DNA from: M0108 sp937862735
GTDB taxonomy: Bacteria; Pseudomonadota; Gammaproteobacteria; Chromatiales; Chromatiaceae
Reading direction: 5' to 3'
DNA length: 64,000 nt
Assembly: GCA_937862735.1 (NCBI GenBank)
Contig: CALMDH010000243.1
Location: forward strand, 1 to 64,000
Shown here: positions 52,216 to 63,162 of the stretch, one piece after another
Numbering within the stretch: the first letter of the stretch is position 1
How the letters are laid out: every line of letters starts with the position of its first letter
The notes under the pieces: generated by a model
Database searches by the model: none
What the model saw: only the letters and a program-made list of their open reading frames with translations
Told to the model about the DNA's origin: nothing
Translations under genes and position numbers: made by a program

Positions 52216-52869
52216 CTAGGGGCTGACCCGCTGATCGATCCAGGCGATGACCTCATCGAGATTGGCCTGCTTGCTGGGGTCGAGACGCTTGGCCTCCACC
52301 ATGGCGGCGCGGGCCTGGCCGAAGCGGCCGCTATGCAGGTAGGCCATCCCTAAGCCGACAAAGGCGGCGGCATTGGTGGCGTCCAGGCTGATGGCGCGCT
52401 GGAAGCTCTCGACACTGCCGGCATAATCCTGGCTCATCAGCAGGGCGCCACCCAGGCGCTGGAAGGCCTGGGCGGACTGGGGCTCAGCCGCCACCGCCTC
52501 TCGTAGGACCGCCACGGCTTCGGGCAGCTTGCCTTCGTTGAGTAGGGCCTCGCCGCGTTGGAGGAGACCCGGGCCGGCGTTTTCGGCCGGGGCCGGAGAT
52601 GGAACCGCTGACCCGGCCCGCACCCCGGCGGGTGCCGGCGGCTGGGCCGGGATTATCAGGGGTGGCTGGGCTTGGGGCGATACCTGGGTTGATCCTGGTG
52701 CCACGGCTGGCGCCGGTGGTTGAGCCTGAGCCTGGGTCTGAGGGGGTACTTGAGCCCCGGCTGGTGCCAGCGAGGGGTTCTGGGACTGGGCCCCATCGCC
52801 GGTCTGCGCCTGAAGCGACGGCACGACCGAGCAGATGAGGAGGAGGGCGTAAAAGGGACGAATTGTCAT
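52216..52869 (-). CDS. Secreted TPR-repeat protein
   Basis: 217 residues with a signal peptide (about 1-21, cleavage near LQAQ). A long Gln/Pro/Ala-rich linker (about 22-100) is followed by three TPR units (LLQRGEALLNEGKLPEAVAVL, AFQRLGGALLMSQDYAGSVESF, AAFVGLGMAYLHSGRFGQAR). The C-terminal end is IAWIDQRVSP. It would be a periplasmic assembly or adaptor protein. It lies downstream of the octaheme gene in the same direction, but a strong terminator separates the two. Confidence 0.82.
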   Translation of the reverse strand: MTIRPFYALLLICSVVPSLQAQTGDGAQSQNPSLAPAGAQVPPQTQAQAQPPAPAVAPGSTQVSPQAQPPLIIPAQPPAPAGVRAGSAVPSPAPAENAGPGLLQRGEALLNEGKLPEAVAVLREAVAAEPQSAQAFQRLGGALLMSQDYAGSVESFQRAISLDATNAAAFVGLGMAYLHSGRFGQARAAMVEAKRLDPSKQANLDEVIAWIDQRVSP

Positions 52870-52898
52870 GTTCTCAACCCATCACTATGACCTGGCAA

Positions 52899-52936
52899 CA
52901 AAAATCCCGCGCGGGACCCGAGGCCCCGCGCGGGAT
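52899..52936 (-). terminator. Intrinsic terminator after the octaheme cytochrome gene
   Basis: A near-perfect stem (ATCCCGCGCGGG / CCCGCGCGGGAT) is followed on the minus strand by TTTTGTTG. It ends the octaheme transcript before the TPR gene. Confidence 0.8.
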
Positions 52937-52980
52937 CTGGCCTCCGTTAGGTGGAGGCAGTGGGCAACGCATGCCTGGGC

Positions 52981-54486
52981 TTACTTCAGGGCACCTTTGC
53001 CGTAGCGGGCCTCGAAGCCGGCGCGCACCTTCTCCAGGGCCTCCTTGTTCATGCCGCTGAAGTACCAGTCATGCCCCTCGATGGGCTTGAAGTATTTCTC
53101 CAGCAGGGCATTGGCGGCCTTGTCGTTCTTGTCCTTGTGGATGACCACCTCCTTGAGCTCGGGAATCCACTCAAAGTAGGTGTGTTTGGCCACCTCGTAG
53201 ATACCGTGCCACCAGGTGTAGTCCGGGCCCATCATGGCGGCGCCATGACGACCGCGACGACCCTCGTGGTGCCAGATCTCCCACCAGGTCCACTCGATAG
53301 GCTCGTCAAAGGGCGCGGGGGTGATGTACCCCTTGTCCTTGAGCTCGCCCATGATGGCGGCGATGGGCTTGGCGAACTTCTCGTTGTAGAGGTCGACCAC
53401 GTCGTCAAACTGCTTGTAATGGCCCTCGATGACGCTGGTGGCATGGCAGCCGAAGCAGATGCTCTCCATTTTGGCGCGGCGATCCTTCCAGGTCAGGACC
53501 TCGACGACCTTGGAGCCCTTGGCCTCGTCGCCGACCTTGGGAATCTCCTTGCCCTCGGGAACGTCGAACTCGTTGCCGTTCTCCAGCTTGACCAGGTTCA
53601 TCTTGGTGGAGATGGGCGGCCGGAGGGTCCAGGAGATGCGTTCGCCGACATTGTGGGTCTTGGGCTGGTTGACGCCGGCGCTCATGTGGCAGGTGGCGCA
53701 GGTGGGGGCGGCGGAGTAATCGACGCCGGCGATCCACTTGTCGGAGTCCAGGTTCATCTCATCGATCTTGGCGCGATAGATGATGCCGTGCTTGGACTCG
53801 TTGTAGACCTCGATCTGGGGATGGTCGGGGCCCACGTGGCACTTGCCACAGGTGTCCGGGGTGCGGGCCTGTTCGCGGGAGAAGCGGTGACGGCCGTGGC
53901 AGGCGGTGCAGGAGCCCTTGGAGCCGTCGGGGTTCAACCGGCCAATACCCGTATTGGGCCAGCTACCCGGCAGGGGACGCCCCTTGTCCTTACCCTCGGT
54001 GATGAATTCCAGCTTGCCGCCATGGCACTGCCGACAGCCGGCGTTGACCGCGGCGGGACCGCCCACCACTTCGCCCATCAGGTTGTCCAGGGAGGCGAGG
54101 ATGTCACCGGCCTTGGAGTGATGGGAGCCGTCCATCTCCTCGAATTCGGTGGTATGGCACTTGGAGCAATCCTTGGGTGTGACGACGATGGAGATCAGGG
54201 CGCCTTCATGGGTGAAGGCGTCGACATCCCCCTCCTTCGCCTCATGGCAGTCCAGGCAGTTGACCCCGTTCTGGCCATGCTGGCTGTGGTTCCATTCCCA
54301 GTAGAGGCCAGGATTCTCCGACATGTGGCAATCGACGCATTCCTGACCGGCGGGATTCCCCCAGTCAACACCGACTTTACCCGCCGGGCGATCGGCTTGG
54401 ACTGGCCCATTGGCCAGTAGCAGGGCCAATCCAGCCAGGCTGGTAGTGAGCCAAGCGACCTTGCGGACTTGGCGACTGGTTTTCAT
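52981..54486 (-). CDS. Octaheme cytochrome c, hydroxylamine-oxidoreductase (Hao) family
   Basis: 501 residues from ATG 54486 (GGAG, 7-nt spacer). An N-terminal signal peptide (about 1-32) exports it to the periplasm. Eight CxxCH heme motifs are visible: CVDCH, CLDCH, CSKCH, CRQCH, CTACH, CGKCH, CATCH and CFGCH. The spacing and the C-terminal helical domain (WTWWEIWHHEGRRG) are those of the Hao family. Hao oxidises hydroxylamine in nitrifiers, while relatives in other bacteria act as nitrite or hydroxylamine reductases, the difference depending on a C-terminal cross-linking Tyr I cannot place by eye. No haoB or cytochrome c554 gene is adjacent. An FNR/DNR-like site lies upstream. Confidence 0.88.
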   Translation of the reverse strand: MKTSRQVRKVAWLTTSLAGLALLLANGPVQADRPAGKVGVDWGNPAGQECVDCHMSENPGLYWEWNHSQHGQNGVNCLDCHEAKEGDVDAFTHEGALISIVVTPKDCSKCHTTEFEEMDGSHHSKAGDILASLDNLMGEVVGGPAAVNAGCRQCHGGKLEFITEGKDKGRPLPGSWPNTGIGRLNPDGSKGSCTACHGRHRFSREQARTPDTCGKCHVGPDHPQIEVYNESKHGIIYRAKIDEMNLDSDKWIAGVDYSAAPTCATCHMSAGVNQPKTHNVGERISWTLRPPISTKMNLVKLENGNEFDVPEGKEIPKVGDEAKGSKVVEVLTWKDRRAKMESICFGCHATSVIEGHYKQFDDVVDLYNEKFAKPIAAIMGELKDKGYITPAPFDEPIEWTWWEIWHHEGRRGRHGAAMMGPDYTWWHGIYEVAKHTYFEWIPELKEVVIHKDKNDKAANALLEKYFKPIEGHDWYFSGMNKEALEKVRAGFEARYGKGALK

Positions 54487-54814
54487 GTGCGCTCTCCTCA
54501 ACAGGTAGGACAAACTCCCGCGGCCCCACGGACCTCGCGAGAGGCAATACTCCGAGATTGGGAAAGCAGCACGACCGCGCCGCTCATTCCTGCCCTTTGG
54601 TGTACAACTTCCTACTTGCGCGCCCCTATGTGTTGTTGTGCGGCGCTCGCTCCACTCCCCCACTGACAGTTTGACAGGCGTCCAAGGAACCGCCTTGATT
54701 TAGGTCAAATCAGAGCGAGGGATCCATGGGCCCCCAACTGCGGGCCCATTGGCGAGGCCAACAGCGGGGCAGTGCGGGGCGGTGCGGGACGTCACGCCAG
54801 CGAGCCCAGGCGCG
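54487..54814. other. Intergenic region upstream of the octaheme gene
   Basis: 328 bp between octaheme cytochrome and lipA. The FNR/DNR-like box at 54695-54708 is the only site that stands out; I see no ORF or RNA structure. Confidence 0.5.
54695..54708. promoter_or_regulatory. FNR/DNR-like binding site
   Basis: TTGATTTAGGTCAA fits the TTGAT-N4-(A/G)TCAA consensus shared by FNR and DNR/NNR regulators. It lies about 210 bp ahead of the octaheme start codon, which would imply a 5' leader of roughly 170 nt if it is an activator site. Confidence 0.5.
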
Positions 54815-55831
54815 CTACCTAGCCGGCGGCGCCGAGGGGGTTAGCGCCAGGGCCTCCGCCGCCTGCTGGTCGGCGTGGTAAGAGGAGCGCACCAGGGCAC
54901 CGCTGGCGATGTGGGTGAATCCCAACGCCTCTCCCGCCTGACGCAGGGCCCCGAACTCATCCGGGGTCCAGTAACGGCGGACGGGTAGGTGGGCGCGGCT
55001 GGGGGCCAGGTACTGACCGAGGGTCAGCATGTCGCAACCGTGTGCGCGCAGGTCGGCCATCACCGCCAGGACCTCTTCCGCCTCCTCGCCCAGGCCGAGC
55101 ATGAGCCCGGACTTGGTAGGGATGTCCGGGTGGCGCTCCTTGAAGGCGCGCAGCAGGGCCAGGGAGCCGGCATAGTCGGCGCCGGGGCGGGCCTGGGGAT
55201 AAAGGCGGGGTACCGTCTCCAGGTTGTGATTGAAGAGGTCCGGCCGGCCAGCGCCGCTGAACTGATCCAGGGCCAGGGCCTCACGACCGCGAAAGTCCGG
55301 GACCAGCACCTCCAGACGCGTCTCCGGACTGCGCCCGCGAATGGCGCGCAGGCAGGCGGCGAAGTGGCCGGCCCCACCGTCGCGCAGATCGTCGCGGTCC
55401 ACGGAGGTGATGACCACGTAGCGCAGGCCAAGGGCGGCGATGGATTGGGCCAGGTGCGCGGGCTCCTCGGCATCCACCGGCGCCGGGCGACCATGGGCGA
55501 CATCGCAGAAGGGACAGCGGCGTGTGCAGACATCGCCCAGGATCATGAAGGTGGCGGTGCCGTGGTTGAAGCACTCGCCCAGGTTGGGGCACTGGGCCTC
55601 CTCGCAGACGGTGGCGAGCCGGGCCTCGCGCAGCAAGCGCTTGATGCGCGTCACCCCGGGGCCGATGGGGGCGCGGGCGCGAATCCAGCTCGGTTTGCGC
55701 AGGGGCACCGCCAGGGGCTCGACCTTGACCGGGATACGCGCCACCTTGTCCTGGCCCCGGTGGTGGGTCTCCGGGGTGGCGCGGGAGGGAGCGTCCAGGA
55801 AGGGCGAGGGGATTTGGCTTTCAAGTGGCAT
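54815..55831 (-). CDS. lipA: Lipoyl synthase
   Basis: 338 residues from ATG 55831. The auxiliary cluster ligands are C76, C81 and C87 (CEEAQCPNLGEC), and the radical-SAM CxxxCxxC is C102, C106, C109 (CTRRCPFC). RYVVITSVDRDDL and FNHNLETVPRLY are hallmarks. LipA inserts two sulfurs into octanoyl-protein to make lipoyl groups. The usual partner lipB is not next to it. RBS AGGAAA. Confidence 0.94.
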   Translation of the reverse strand: MPLESQIPSPFLDAPSRATPETHHRGQDKVARIPVKVEPLAVPLRKPSWIRARAPIGPGVTRIKRLLREARLATVCEEAQCPNLGECFNHGTATFMILGDVCTRRCPFCDVAHGRPAPVDAEEPAHLAQSIAALGLRYVVITSVDRDDLRDGGAGHFAACLRAIRGRSPETRLEVLVPDFRGREALALDQFSGAGRPDLFNHNLETVPRLYPQARPGADYAGSLALLRAFKERHPDIPTKSGLMLGLGEEAEEVLAVMADLRAHGCDMLTLGQYLAPSRAHLPVRRYWTPDEFGALRQAGEALGFTHIASGALVRSSYHADQQAAEALALTPSAPPAR

Positions 55832-56028
55832 GGACTTATTTCCTGGGGCAATCACTTTTTTGGCCCGTGGCGGGGAAGCCGCGGCGGCTGCGCGGCTCAG
55901 GCCCCGGCCGGGCACTCACTCTTCGCAACGCCTGGCTTTCCGCAACGCGGAGTCAGGGTCGGGGGCAAAAGGCTTGCTGAGCTCCGTACATTTCACCCGG
56001 CGTGCCTGATGGCGCTTGGGGGGGGAAC

Positions 56029-56721
56029 TCAGGCCAGCGCTGGAGGCGGATCGGCGGTATCGCCCTTCACCCGGACCAGGACCAGCAGTTCCTTGGGGCC
56101 ATGGACGCCATAGGCCAGGGTCTGCTCGATGTCGGCGGACTTGGAGGGCCCGGAGATGAGCAGGGCATTGGTCGGCAGGCCCCGGCCCGCCCAGTCCTCC
56201 GCGACCAGGAATTCATGGAAGGTCGAGCGGATGCGGTCCGCCTCCAGGACCACGGCATGGATCGGGGGGACCAGGGACAGGAGACGGGGCTCCTGGATAC
56301 TGGGCCAGAGCACCAGGGTCCCGGTCTCGGCAATCCCGCCCAGGCAACCGGTGAGGCTGGCGTCGGTGGCACTGAACAGCTCGGCCCGACAGGCCTCGAT
56401 CGGTTGGTCGTGGGGGATCAGGGTGATCGCCCCCCGGTCGGGCCAGGCCGCCGCCAGTTCCGCGCCCAAGGCCGTGGCGGGGGCGAAACGCAGATTGGTC
56501 GCGCCCTTGGCGGACAGGCGGGAGAAAAGGGTAGCAGGCCAATCGTCGCCCACGGGGATCACCTCACCGCGTACCGCCGTCAGCGCCGCCGTGAAGCGCC
56601 GCAATCGTTCCGGTGGCGACCAGTCGAAGCGGCGCACCGGATTCTCCGGAGCCGGGCGTGGTCCGGTGGCGACCCCGCGCCGCAGACGCTGGAGGATGGC
56701 CTCCCGGGCCGGGCTACTCAT
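56029..56721 (-). CDS. lutC: L-lactate utilization protein C (LUD domain)
   Basis: 230 residues from ATG 56721, overlapping the lutB stop by 8 bp. The LUD domain has LTGCLGGIAETGTLVLWPS and the C-terminal LLISGPSKSADIEQTLAYGVHGPKELLVL-type signature. LutC is the third subunit of the LutABC complex that oxidises L-lactate to pyruvate. Operon order A-B-C read leftward is conserved. Confidence 0.9.
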   Translation of the reverse strand: MSSPAREAILQRLRRGVATGPRPAPENPVRRFDWSPPERLRRFTAALTAVRGEVIPVGDDWPATLFSRLSAKGATNLRFAPATALGAELAAAWPDRGAITLIPHDQPIEACRAELFSATDASLTGCLGGIAETGTLVLWPSIQEPRLLSLVPPIHAVVLEADRIRSTFHEFLVAEDWAGRGLPTNALLISGPSKSADIEQTLAYGVHGPKELLVLVRVKGDTADPPPALA

Positions 56722-58126
56722 GGGCGAAGCCCTCCGCCCGCGCCAGTTCATGCAGGCTGCGCGGGGCGATGACCGGGGCGGCGCGGGTCCGCGCCCAAGG
56801 CCCCAGGCCGGTCGGGACCAGCCAGCGCAAGCGGGTGGCCAGGTGGGTCGCCAGCCGATAGAGCGCGGGATGGGCGTGCGTCAGGCGCCAAAGTGTCCAG
56901 ATGAGGCGCTGCGGGGCCTTGCGTCGACTGCCACGCCCCGGGACCCCGGCGTCCTCCCCTTCTCCTGCGCCCTCGGCGCGCAGTCGCCGCAGTAGGCCGG
57001 GCAAGGGGATGCGCACCGGACAGACCTCGCCGCAGGCGCCACAGAGACTCGAGGCCTCCGCCAGTTCCCCCTGCCGCTCCAGGCCCTGGAGCTGGGGTTC
57101 GAGGACGCTGCCGATCGGGCCGGGATAGACGGTGCCATAGGCATGACCGCCAAGGCGGGTGTAGACCGGGCAGTGATTCATGCAGGCGCCGCAGCGGATG
57201 CAGCGCAACGTGGCCCGCAACTGCCGATCCCGATGCATGCGGGAGCGGCCATTGTCGAGCAGGATGAGGTGCACCTCCCGGGGACCGTCGCGTTCTCCCG
57301 CCCGCCGAGGCCCACTGATCAGGTTGACGTAGGTGGTGATGGGCTGGCCGGTGGCGGACCGGGTCAGCAAGGTCAGGAGGGGCGGCAACTGGTCGAGGCG
57401 GGCGATGACCTTCTCGATACCGCACACGGCGATATGGAGGTCCGGCGCCGTGGTGCAGAGGCGGCCGTTGCCCTCGTTTTCCACCAGGCACAGGGTACCG
57501 GTCTCGGCGATGGCGAAGTTGACGCCCGACAGGCCGGCGATGGCCTGGCCGAAGTGCTCGCGCATGATGCGACGGGCGATGGCCGTCAGGCCCTCGATGT
57601 CCTCGGTGTAGGGATACTCCGGGAAATGGGCGGCGAAGAGGGCCGCGATCTCCCGCCGGTCCTTGTGGATGGCCGGGGCGATGATGTGGGAGGGGCGTTC
57701 CCCCGCCAGTTGCAGGATGAACTCCCCCAGGTCGGTCTCCACCGCCTGGATGCCCTGGGCCTCCAGATGGTGGTTCAGACCCATCTCCTCCGAGACCATG
57801 GACTTGCCCTTGATGACCCGCCTGGCGCCCTGGCGGCGTAGCAGGTCGAGGACGATGGCGTTGCCCTCCGCCACCGTCTCCGCCCAGTGGACCCGGATGC
57901 CGTTGCGCTCGCAGTTGGCCTCCAGTTCCAGCAGCAGGTCCGGCAGGTTGGCCAGGGCCTGAGCACGAATCAACTTGCCGCGCCGGCGCAGGACGGCCAG
58001 TTCATGGATATCGGGAAAGGCCTGACGGCGCTTGGCGACCAGCCCATCCATGGTCCGGCGGAGGTTGCGCCGCAGGCGTTCATTGTCCAGGGCCTGACCG
58101 ACGCGGACGGCGAACTCAGGGGGCAT
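56714..58126 (-). CDS. lutB: L-lactate utilization iron-sulfur protein LutB
   Basis: 470 residues. The N-terminal LUD-like region has INFAIAETGTLCLVENEGN (here GVNFAIAETGT). Two ferredoxin-type motifs follow, CIRCGACMNHCPVY and CGACGEVCPVRIPL, binding [4Fe-4S] clusters. It carries electrons in the LutABC lactate oxidase. It overlaps lutA by 11 bp and lutC by 8 bp. Confidence 0.93.
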   Translation of the reverse strand: MPPEFAVRVGQALDNERLRRNLRRTMDGLVAKRRQAFPDIHELAVLRRRGKLIRAQALANLPDLLLELEANCERNGIRVHWAETVAEGNAIVLDLLRRQGARRVIKGKSMVSEEMGLNHHLEAQGIQAVETDLGEFILQLAGERPSHIIAPAIHKDRREIAALFAAHFPEYPYTEDIEGLTAIARRIMREHFGQAIAGLSGVNFAIAETGTLCLVENEGNGRLCTTAPDLHIAVCGIEKVIARLDQLPPLLTLLTRSATGQPITTYVNLISGPRRAGERDGPREVHLILLDNGRSRMHRDRQLRATLRCIRCGACMNHCPVYTRLGGHAYGTVYPGPIGSVLEPQLQGLERQGELAEASSLCGACGEVCPVRIPLPGLLRRLRAEGAGEGEDAGVPGRGSRRKAPQRLIWTLWRLTHAHPALYRLATHLATRLRWLVPTGLGPWARTRAAPVIAPRSLHELARAEGFAHE

Positions 58127-58985
58127 GGGTGCGCTCCCACAACAATTCAGCGATGTGCTTGACCACCGGACCTTGGGCTAAAGGCGCCGGCTGGCGCGTG
58201 ACCCGGCCACTCCCGTCATGATTGGCCGCCCCCCGGGCCGCCGGCGCGACACCCCTCGCCCCGGGATCGGCCCCCTGCCAGGACTGACCCACCCCGGCCT
58301 GAGGGTGGCGGTGGGCCAGGGTACCCCCCAGATTGAGGAGGCAACCGCAATCCTGCCCCACCAGGACCCGGGCACCCGTCGCCAGGATGGCCGCCGCCTT
58401 GTCCGCCGCCATGGCCGCCGAGATCTCCGGCTGCTTGACGGCGAAGGTGCCACCGAAACCGCAGCACTCCTGGGCGTGATCCGGTTCCACCACCTCCAGG
58501 TTCGCCAGGCGGGCGAGCAGCTCCGCCGCCGCGCCGGCAACGCCCATCTCCCGGCGCGCGGAACAGGAGTGATGGAGCGCGACCTTGAGGGGAGGTCCCA
58601 GGTCGGGGTGCCGCCAATCCAGGACCCGCGCCAGATAATCCGTCAGTTCGTGGACCCGCCCCGCCAGGCGCCGGGCGCGCTCCTCGTCGGGAGTGCCGGC
58701 GAACAGCTTGGGATACTGAACCTTGAGCATGCCCGCGCAGGAGGCCGAGGGCACCAGGATGGGGTAATCCTCCGGGAAGGTGTCCAGTTGCCGCCGGGCG
58801 ACGTCCCGGGCCGCGGCCTCGTAGCCGGAGTTGTAGGCCGGCTGACCGCAGCAGGTCTGCCCCTGGGGATAGATGACCTCCAGGCCCTCGCGACGCAGCA
58901 GACGCATGGCCGCCAGACCGGCCTGGGGAAAGATCAGGTCGATCAGGCAGGTGCCAAAGAAGTAGACGCGTGGGGAATGCGGCAT
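58116..58985 (-). CDS. lutA: L-lactate utilization protein LutA (CCG-domain)
   Basis: 289 residues from ATG 58985; a longer frame is not protein-like. Two CCG domains are present: FFGTCLIDL and TCCGQPAYNSG near the start, then HHSCSARREMG and QECCGFGGTFAVKQ, the GlcF/HdrB-type cysteine-rich iron-sulfur ligands. First gene of lutABC. A C-terminal stretch of about 50 residues after the second CCG motif is rich in Gly, Ala and Pro. Confidence 0.9.
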   Translation of the reverse strand: MPHSPRVYFFGTCLIDLIFPQAGLAAMRLLRREGLEVIYPQGQTCCGQPAYNSGYEAAARDVARRQLDTFPEDYPILVPSASCAGMLKVQYPKLFAGTPDEERARRLAGRVHELTDYLARVLDWRHPDLGPPLKVALHHSCSARREMGVAGAAAELLARLANLEVVEPDHAQECCGFGGTFAVKQPEISAAMAADKAAAILATGARVLVGQDCGCLLNLGGTLAHRHPQAGVGQSWQGADPGARGVAPAARGAANHDGSGRVTRQPAPLAQGPVVKHIAELLWERTHAP

Positions 58986-59154
58986 GGGCGATGGGGAAAA
59001 TCCTTGCTGGCTCGCTTTGAGGGGACACCGGGATCTGGTTTTGGCCCCCGACCCTGAATCTTCCGCGCCGATCACCGCGGTGTGGCTGGTATTGGGGGTG
59101 AGTTGGCGTATAGCATAGCCAGGACTGGCAGCCGACCGCGACAAACTTTTGTTT

Positions 59155-60279
59155 ATGCCCGACCACGCTCAATCCCCGCACCCGTCCCGGTTGGCGGTGC
59201 TCGCCTCCTTCTCTGGCAGCGGCGGGGTGGAGCGGATGCTGGTCAATCTCATCGCTGGCTTCGTCACGGCTGGCCGGGAAGTCGACCTGCTGCTGATCCG
59301 CGATCAGGGCCCCCACCTGGCGGGACTGCCGCCGGCGGTCAACCGCATCCCCCTGGGCAGCAACCATAGCCTGCTGGCCATTCCGGCCCTAGCCCGCTAC
59401 CTCCGCCAGGCCCGACCGCGGGCCCTGCTGGCGGCCAAGGACCGGGCCGGACGGGCGGCGGTGCTGGCACGGGCCCTGGCGGGGGTCGACACCCGCCTGG
59501 TCTTGCGTCTGGGGACCAACCTCTCCGCCTCCCTGGCGGGCCGTTCGGCCCTGCGCCGGGCCTGGCGCTATTGGCCCATTCGCCGCCTCTACCCCCACCT
59601 CGACCACATCGTGGCCGTCTCCGCGGGGGTCGCGGCGGACACCGCGACCATCGCCGGCCTGCCGTGGGAGGCCATCACGGTCATTCGCAACCCGGTGATC
59701 ACCCCCGACCTGCGCCAGCGGGCGACGGCGCCCTGCCCCCACCCCTGGTTCCAGGGCGAGGGCCCCCCCGTCCTCCTCGGGGCTGGCCGGCTGCAACGGC
59801 AGAAGGACTTCCCGACCCTGATCCGAGCCTTCGCCCGGGTGCGTCAGGTCCACCCCTGCCGGCTGGTGATCATCGGCGAGGGGCAGGAGCGCCCGGCCCT
59901 CACCGCCCTGATCGGCCAACTGGGCCTGGCGAACCAGGTCGATCTGCCCGGCTTTCAGGCCCAGCCCCTGCCCTTTCTGGCCCGGGCCAACCTTTTCGTG
60001 CTCTCCTCCGCCTGGGAGGGATCGCCCAACGTGCTCACCGAGGCCATGGCCCTGGGGACCCCGGTGGTGGCGACCAACTGCCCGAGTGGTCCGGCGGAAC
60101 TGCTCGACGGGGGCCGCATCGCCCCCCTCGTTCCGGTCGGAGATGTGGAGGCCCTGGCCGCCGCGATCCTGGCCACCCTGGACCAGCCGCCCCCCCCGGA
60201 CCGGCTCCAGGACGTGGTCGCGGATTACGAGCAGGCCTATAGCGCCCAGCGGTATCTGGCGGTACTTGAGCCAGGATAG
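59155..60279 (+). CDS. Glycosyltransferase family 4
   Basis: 374 residues from ATG 59155; a TTG at 59149 is an alternative. GT-B fold: SFSGSGGVERMLVNLI at the acceptor side, PVLLGAGRLQRQKDFPTLIRAF at the start of the donor-binding half, and the E-x7-E pair in EGSPNVLTEAMALGTPVVA. It transfers a sugar from a nucleotide donor, presumably to a cell-surface glycan. It stands alone, divergent from lutABC and convergent with the phosphatidyltransferase. Confidence 0.9.
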   Translation: MPDHAQSPHPSRLAVLASFSGSGGVERMLVNLIAGFVTAGREVDLLLIRDQGPHLAGLPPAVNRIPLGSNHSLLAIPALARYLRQARPRALLAAKDRAGRAAVLARALAGVDTRLVLRLGTNLSASLAGRSALRRAWRYWPIRRLYPHLDHIVAVSAGVAADTATIAGLPWEAITVIRNPVITPDLRQRATAPCPHPWFQGEGPPVLLGAGRLQRQKDFPTLIRAFARVRQVHPCRLVIIGEGQERPALTALIGQLGLANQVDLPGFQAQPLPFLARANLFVLSSAWEGSPNVLTEAMALGTPVVATNCPSGPAELLDGGRIAPLVPVGDVEALAAAILATLDQPPPPDRLQDVVADYEQAYSAQRYLAVLEPG

Positions 60280-60291
60280 GCAGGCACCGGC

Positions 60292-60858
60292 TCAGAAGTC
60301 CTCATGCAGCCCCTTGGCCTGAGCCTTGCGGGACCAGACCCAGACGTACTGAAGGCCACTGACGAGGATGGTCACGAGACAGGCCCAGGTGAGGAGGGCG
60401 ATCAAGCCGCCGGGCAGGGGCACGGGCCCGGCGTTGGCGATGACCGCCACGACCAGGGCGATCTGCATCAAGGTATTGAGCTTGCTTGCCCAAATGGGAG
60501 CGGCATGGAGTTCCTCGACGCGGAAATGATAGAGGGTGGCGCCCCCGACGATGACCAGATCACGACCGACGGCGGCGACCACCAGCCAGATGGGGATCAG
60601 CTTGAGGGCACCCAGCACCAGGAAGCAGGCCACCAGCAGCGTCTTGTCCGCCAAGGGGTCGAGGATGCCACCCAACCGGCTCTGCCAGTGATAATGCTTG
60701 GCGAGCCAGCCATCGAGCCCATCGGACAGACCGGCGATGGCGAAGAGCAGCAGGGCCCAGCCAAATTCGCCCTCCAGCAGCAGCAGGACCACCGGCATGA
60801 CCGCCAGCAGGCGCAGGAAGCTGATGAGGTTGGGTAAATCCCGGGGACTGAAGACCAT
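60292..60858 (-). CDS. CDP-alcohol phosphatidyltransferase
   Basis: 188 residues with about five TM segments and the CDP-OH-P signature DGLDGWLAK…GGILDPLADK (motif D-x2-DG-x2-A-[RK]…G-x3-D-x3-D). It is membrane-bound and makes a phospholipid such as phosphatidylglycerol phosphate from CDP-diacylglycerol; pgsA is the likeliest family but the alcohol is not certain. Confidence 0.85.
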   Translation of the reverse strand: MVFSPRDLPNLISFLRLLAVMPVVLLLLEGEFGWALLLFAIAGLSDGLDGWLAKHYHWQSRLGGILDPLADKTLLVACFLVLGALKLIPIWLVVAAVGRDLVIVGGATLYHFRVEELHAAPIWASKLNTLMQIALVVAVIANAGPVPLPGGLIALLTWACLVTILVSGLQYVWVWSRKAQAKGLHEDF

Positions 60859-60951
60859 GAACGCTCAGGCGGGCGGGGAAAACGAGTGCCGGGATTTTAT
60901 TCTCCCCGCCGCCGTGTTGTCCAAGCACGGGCGCCGGGAAGGGCGGGCAAA

Positions 60952-63158
<2,207 letters not shown>

Positions 63159-63162
<4 letters not shown>

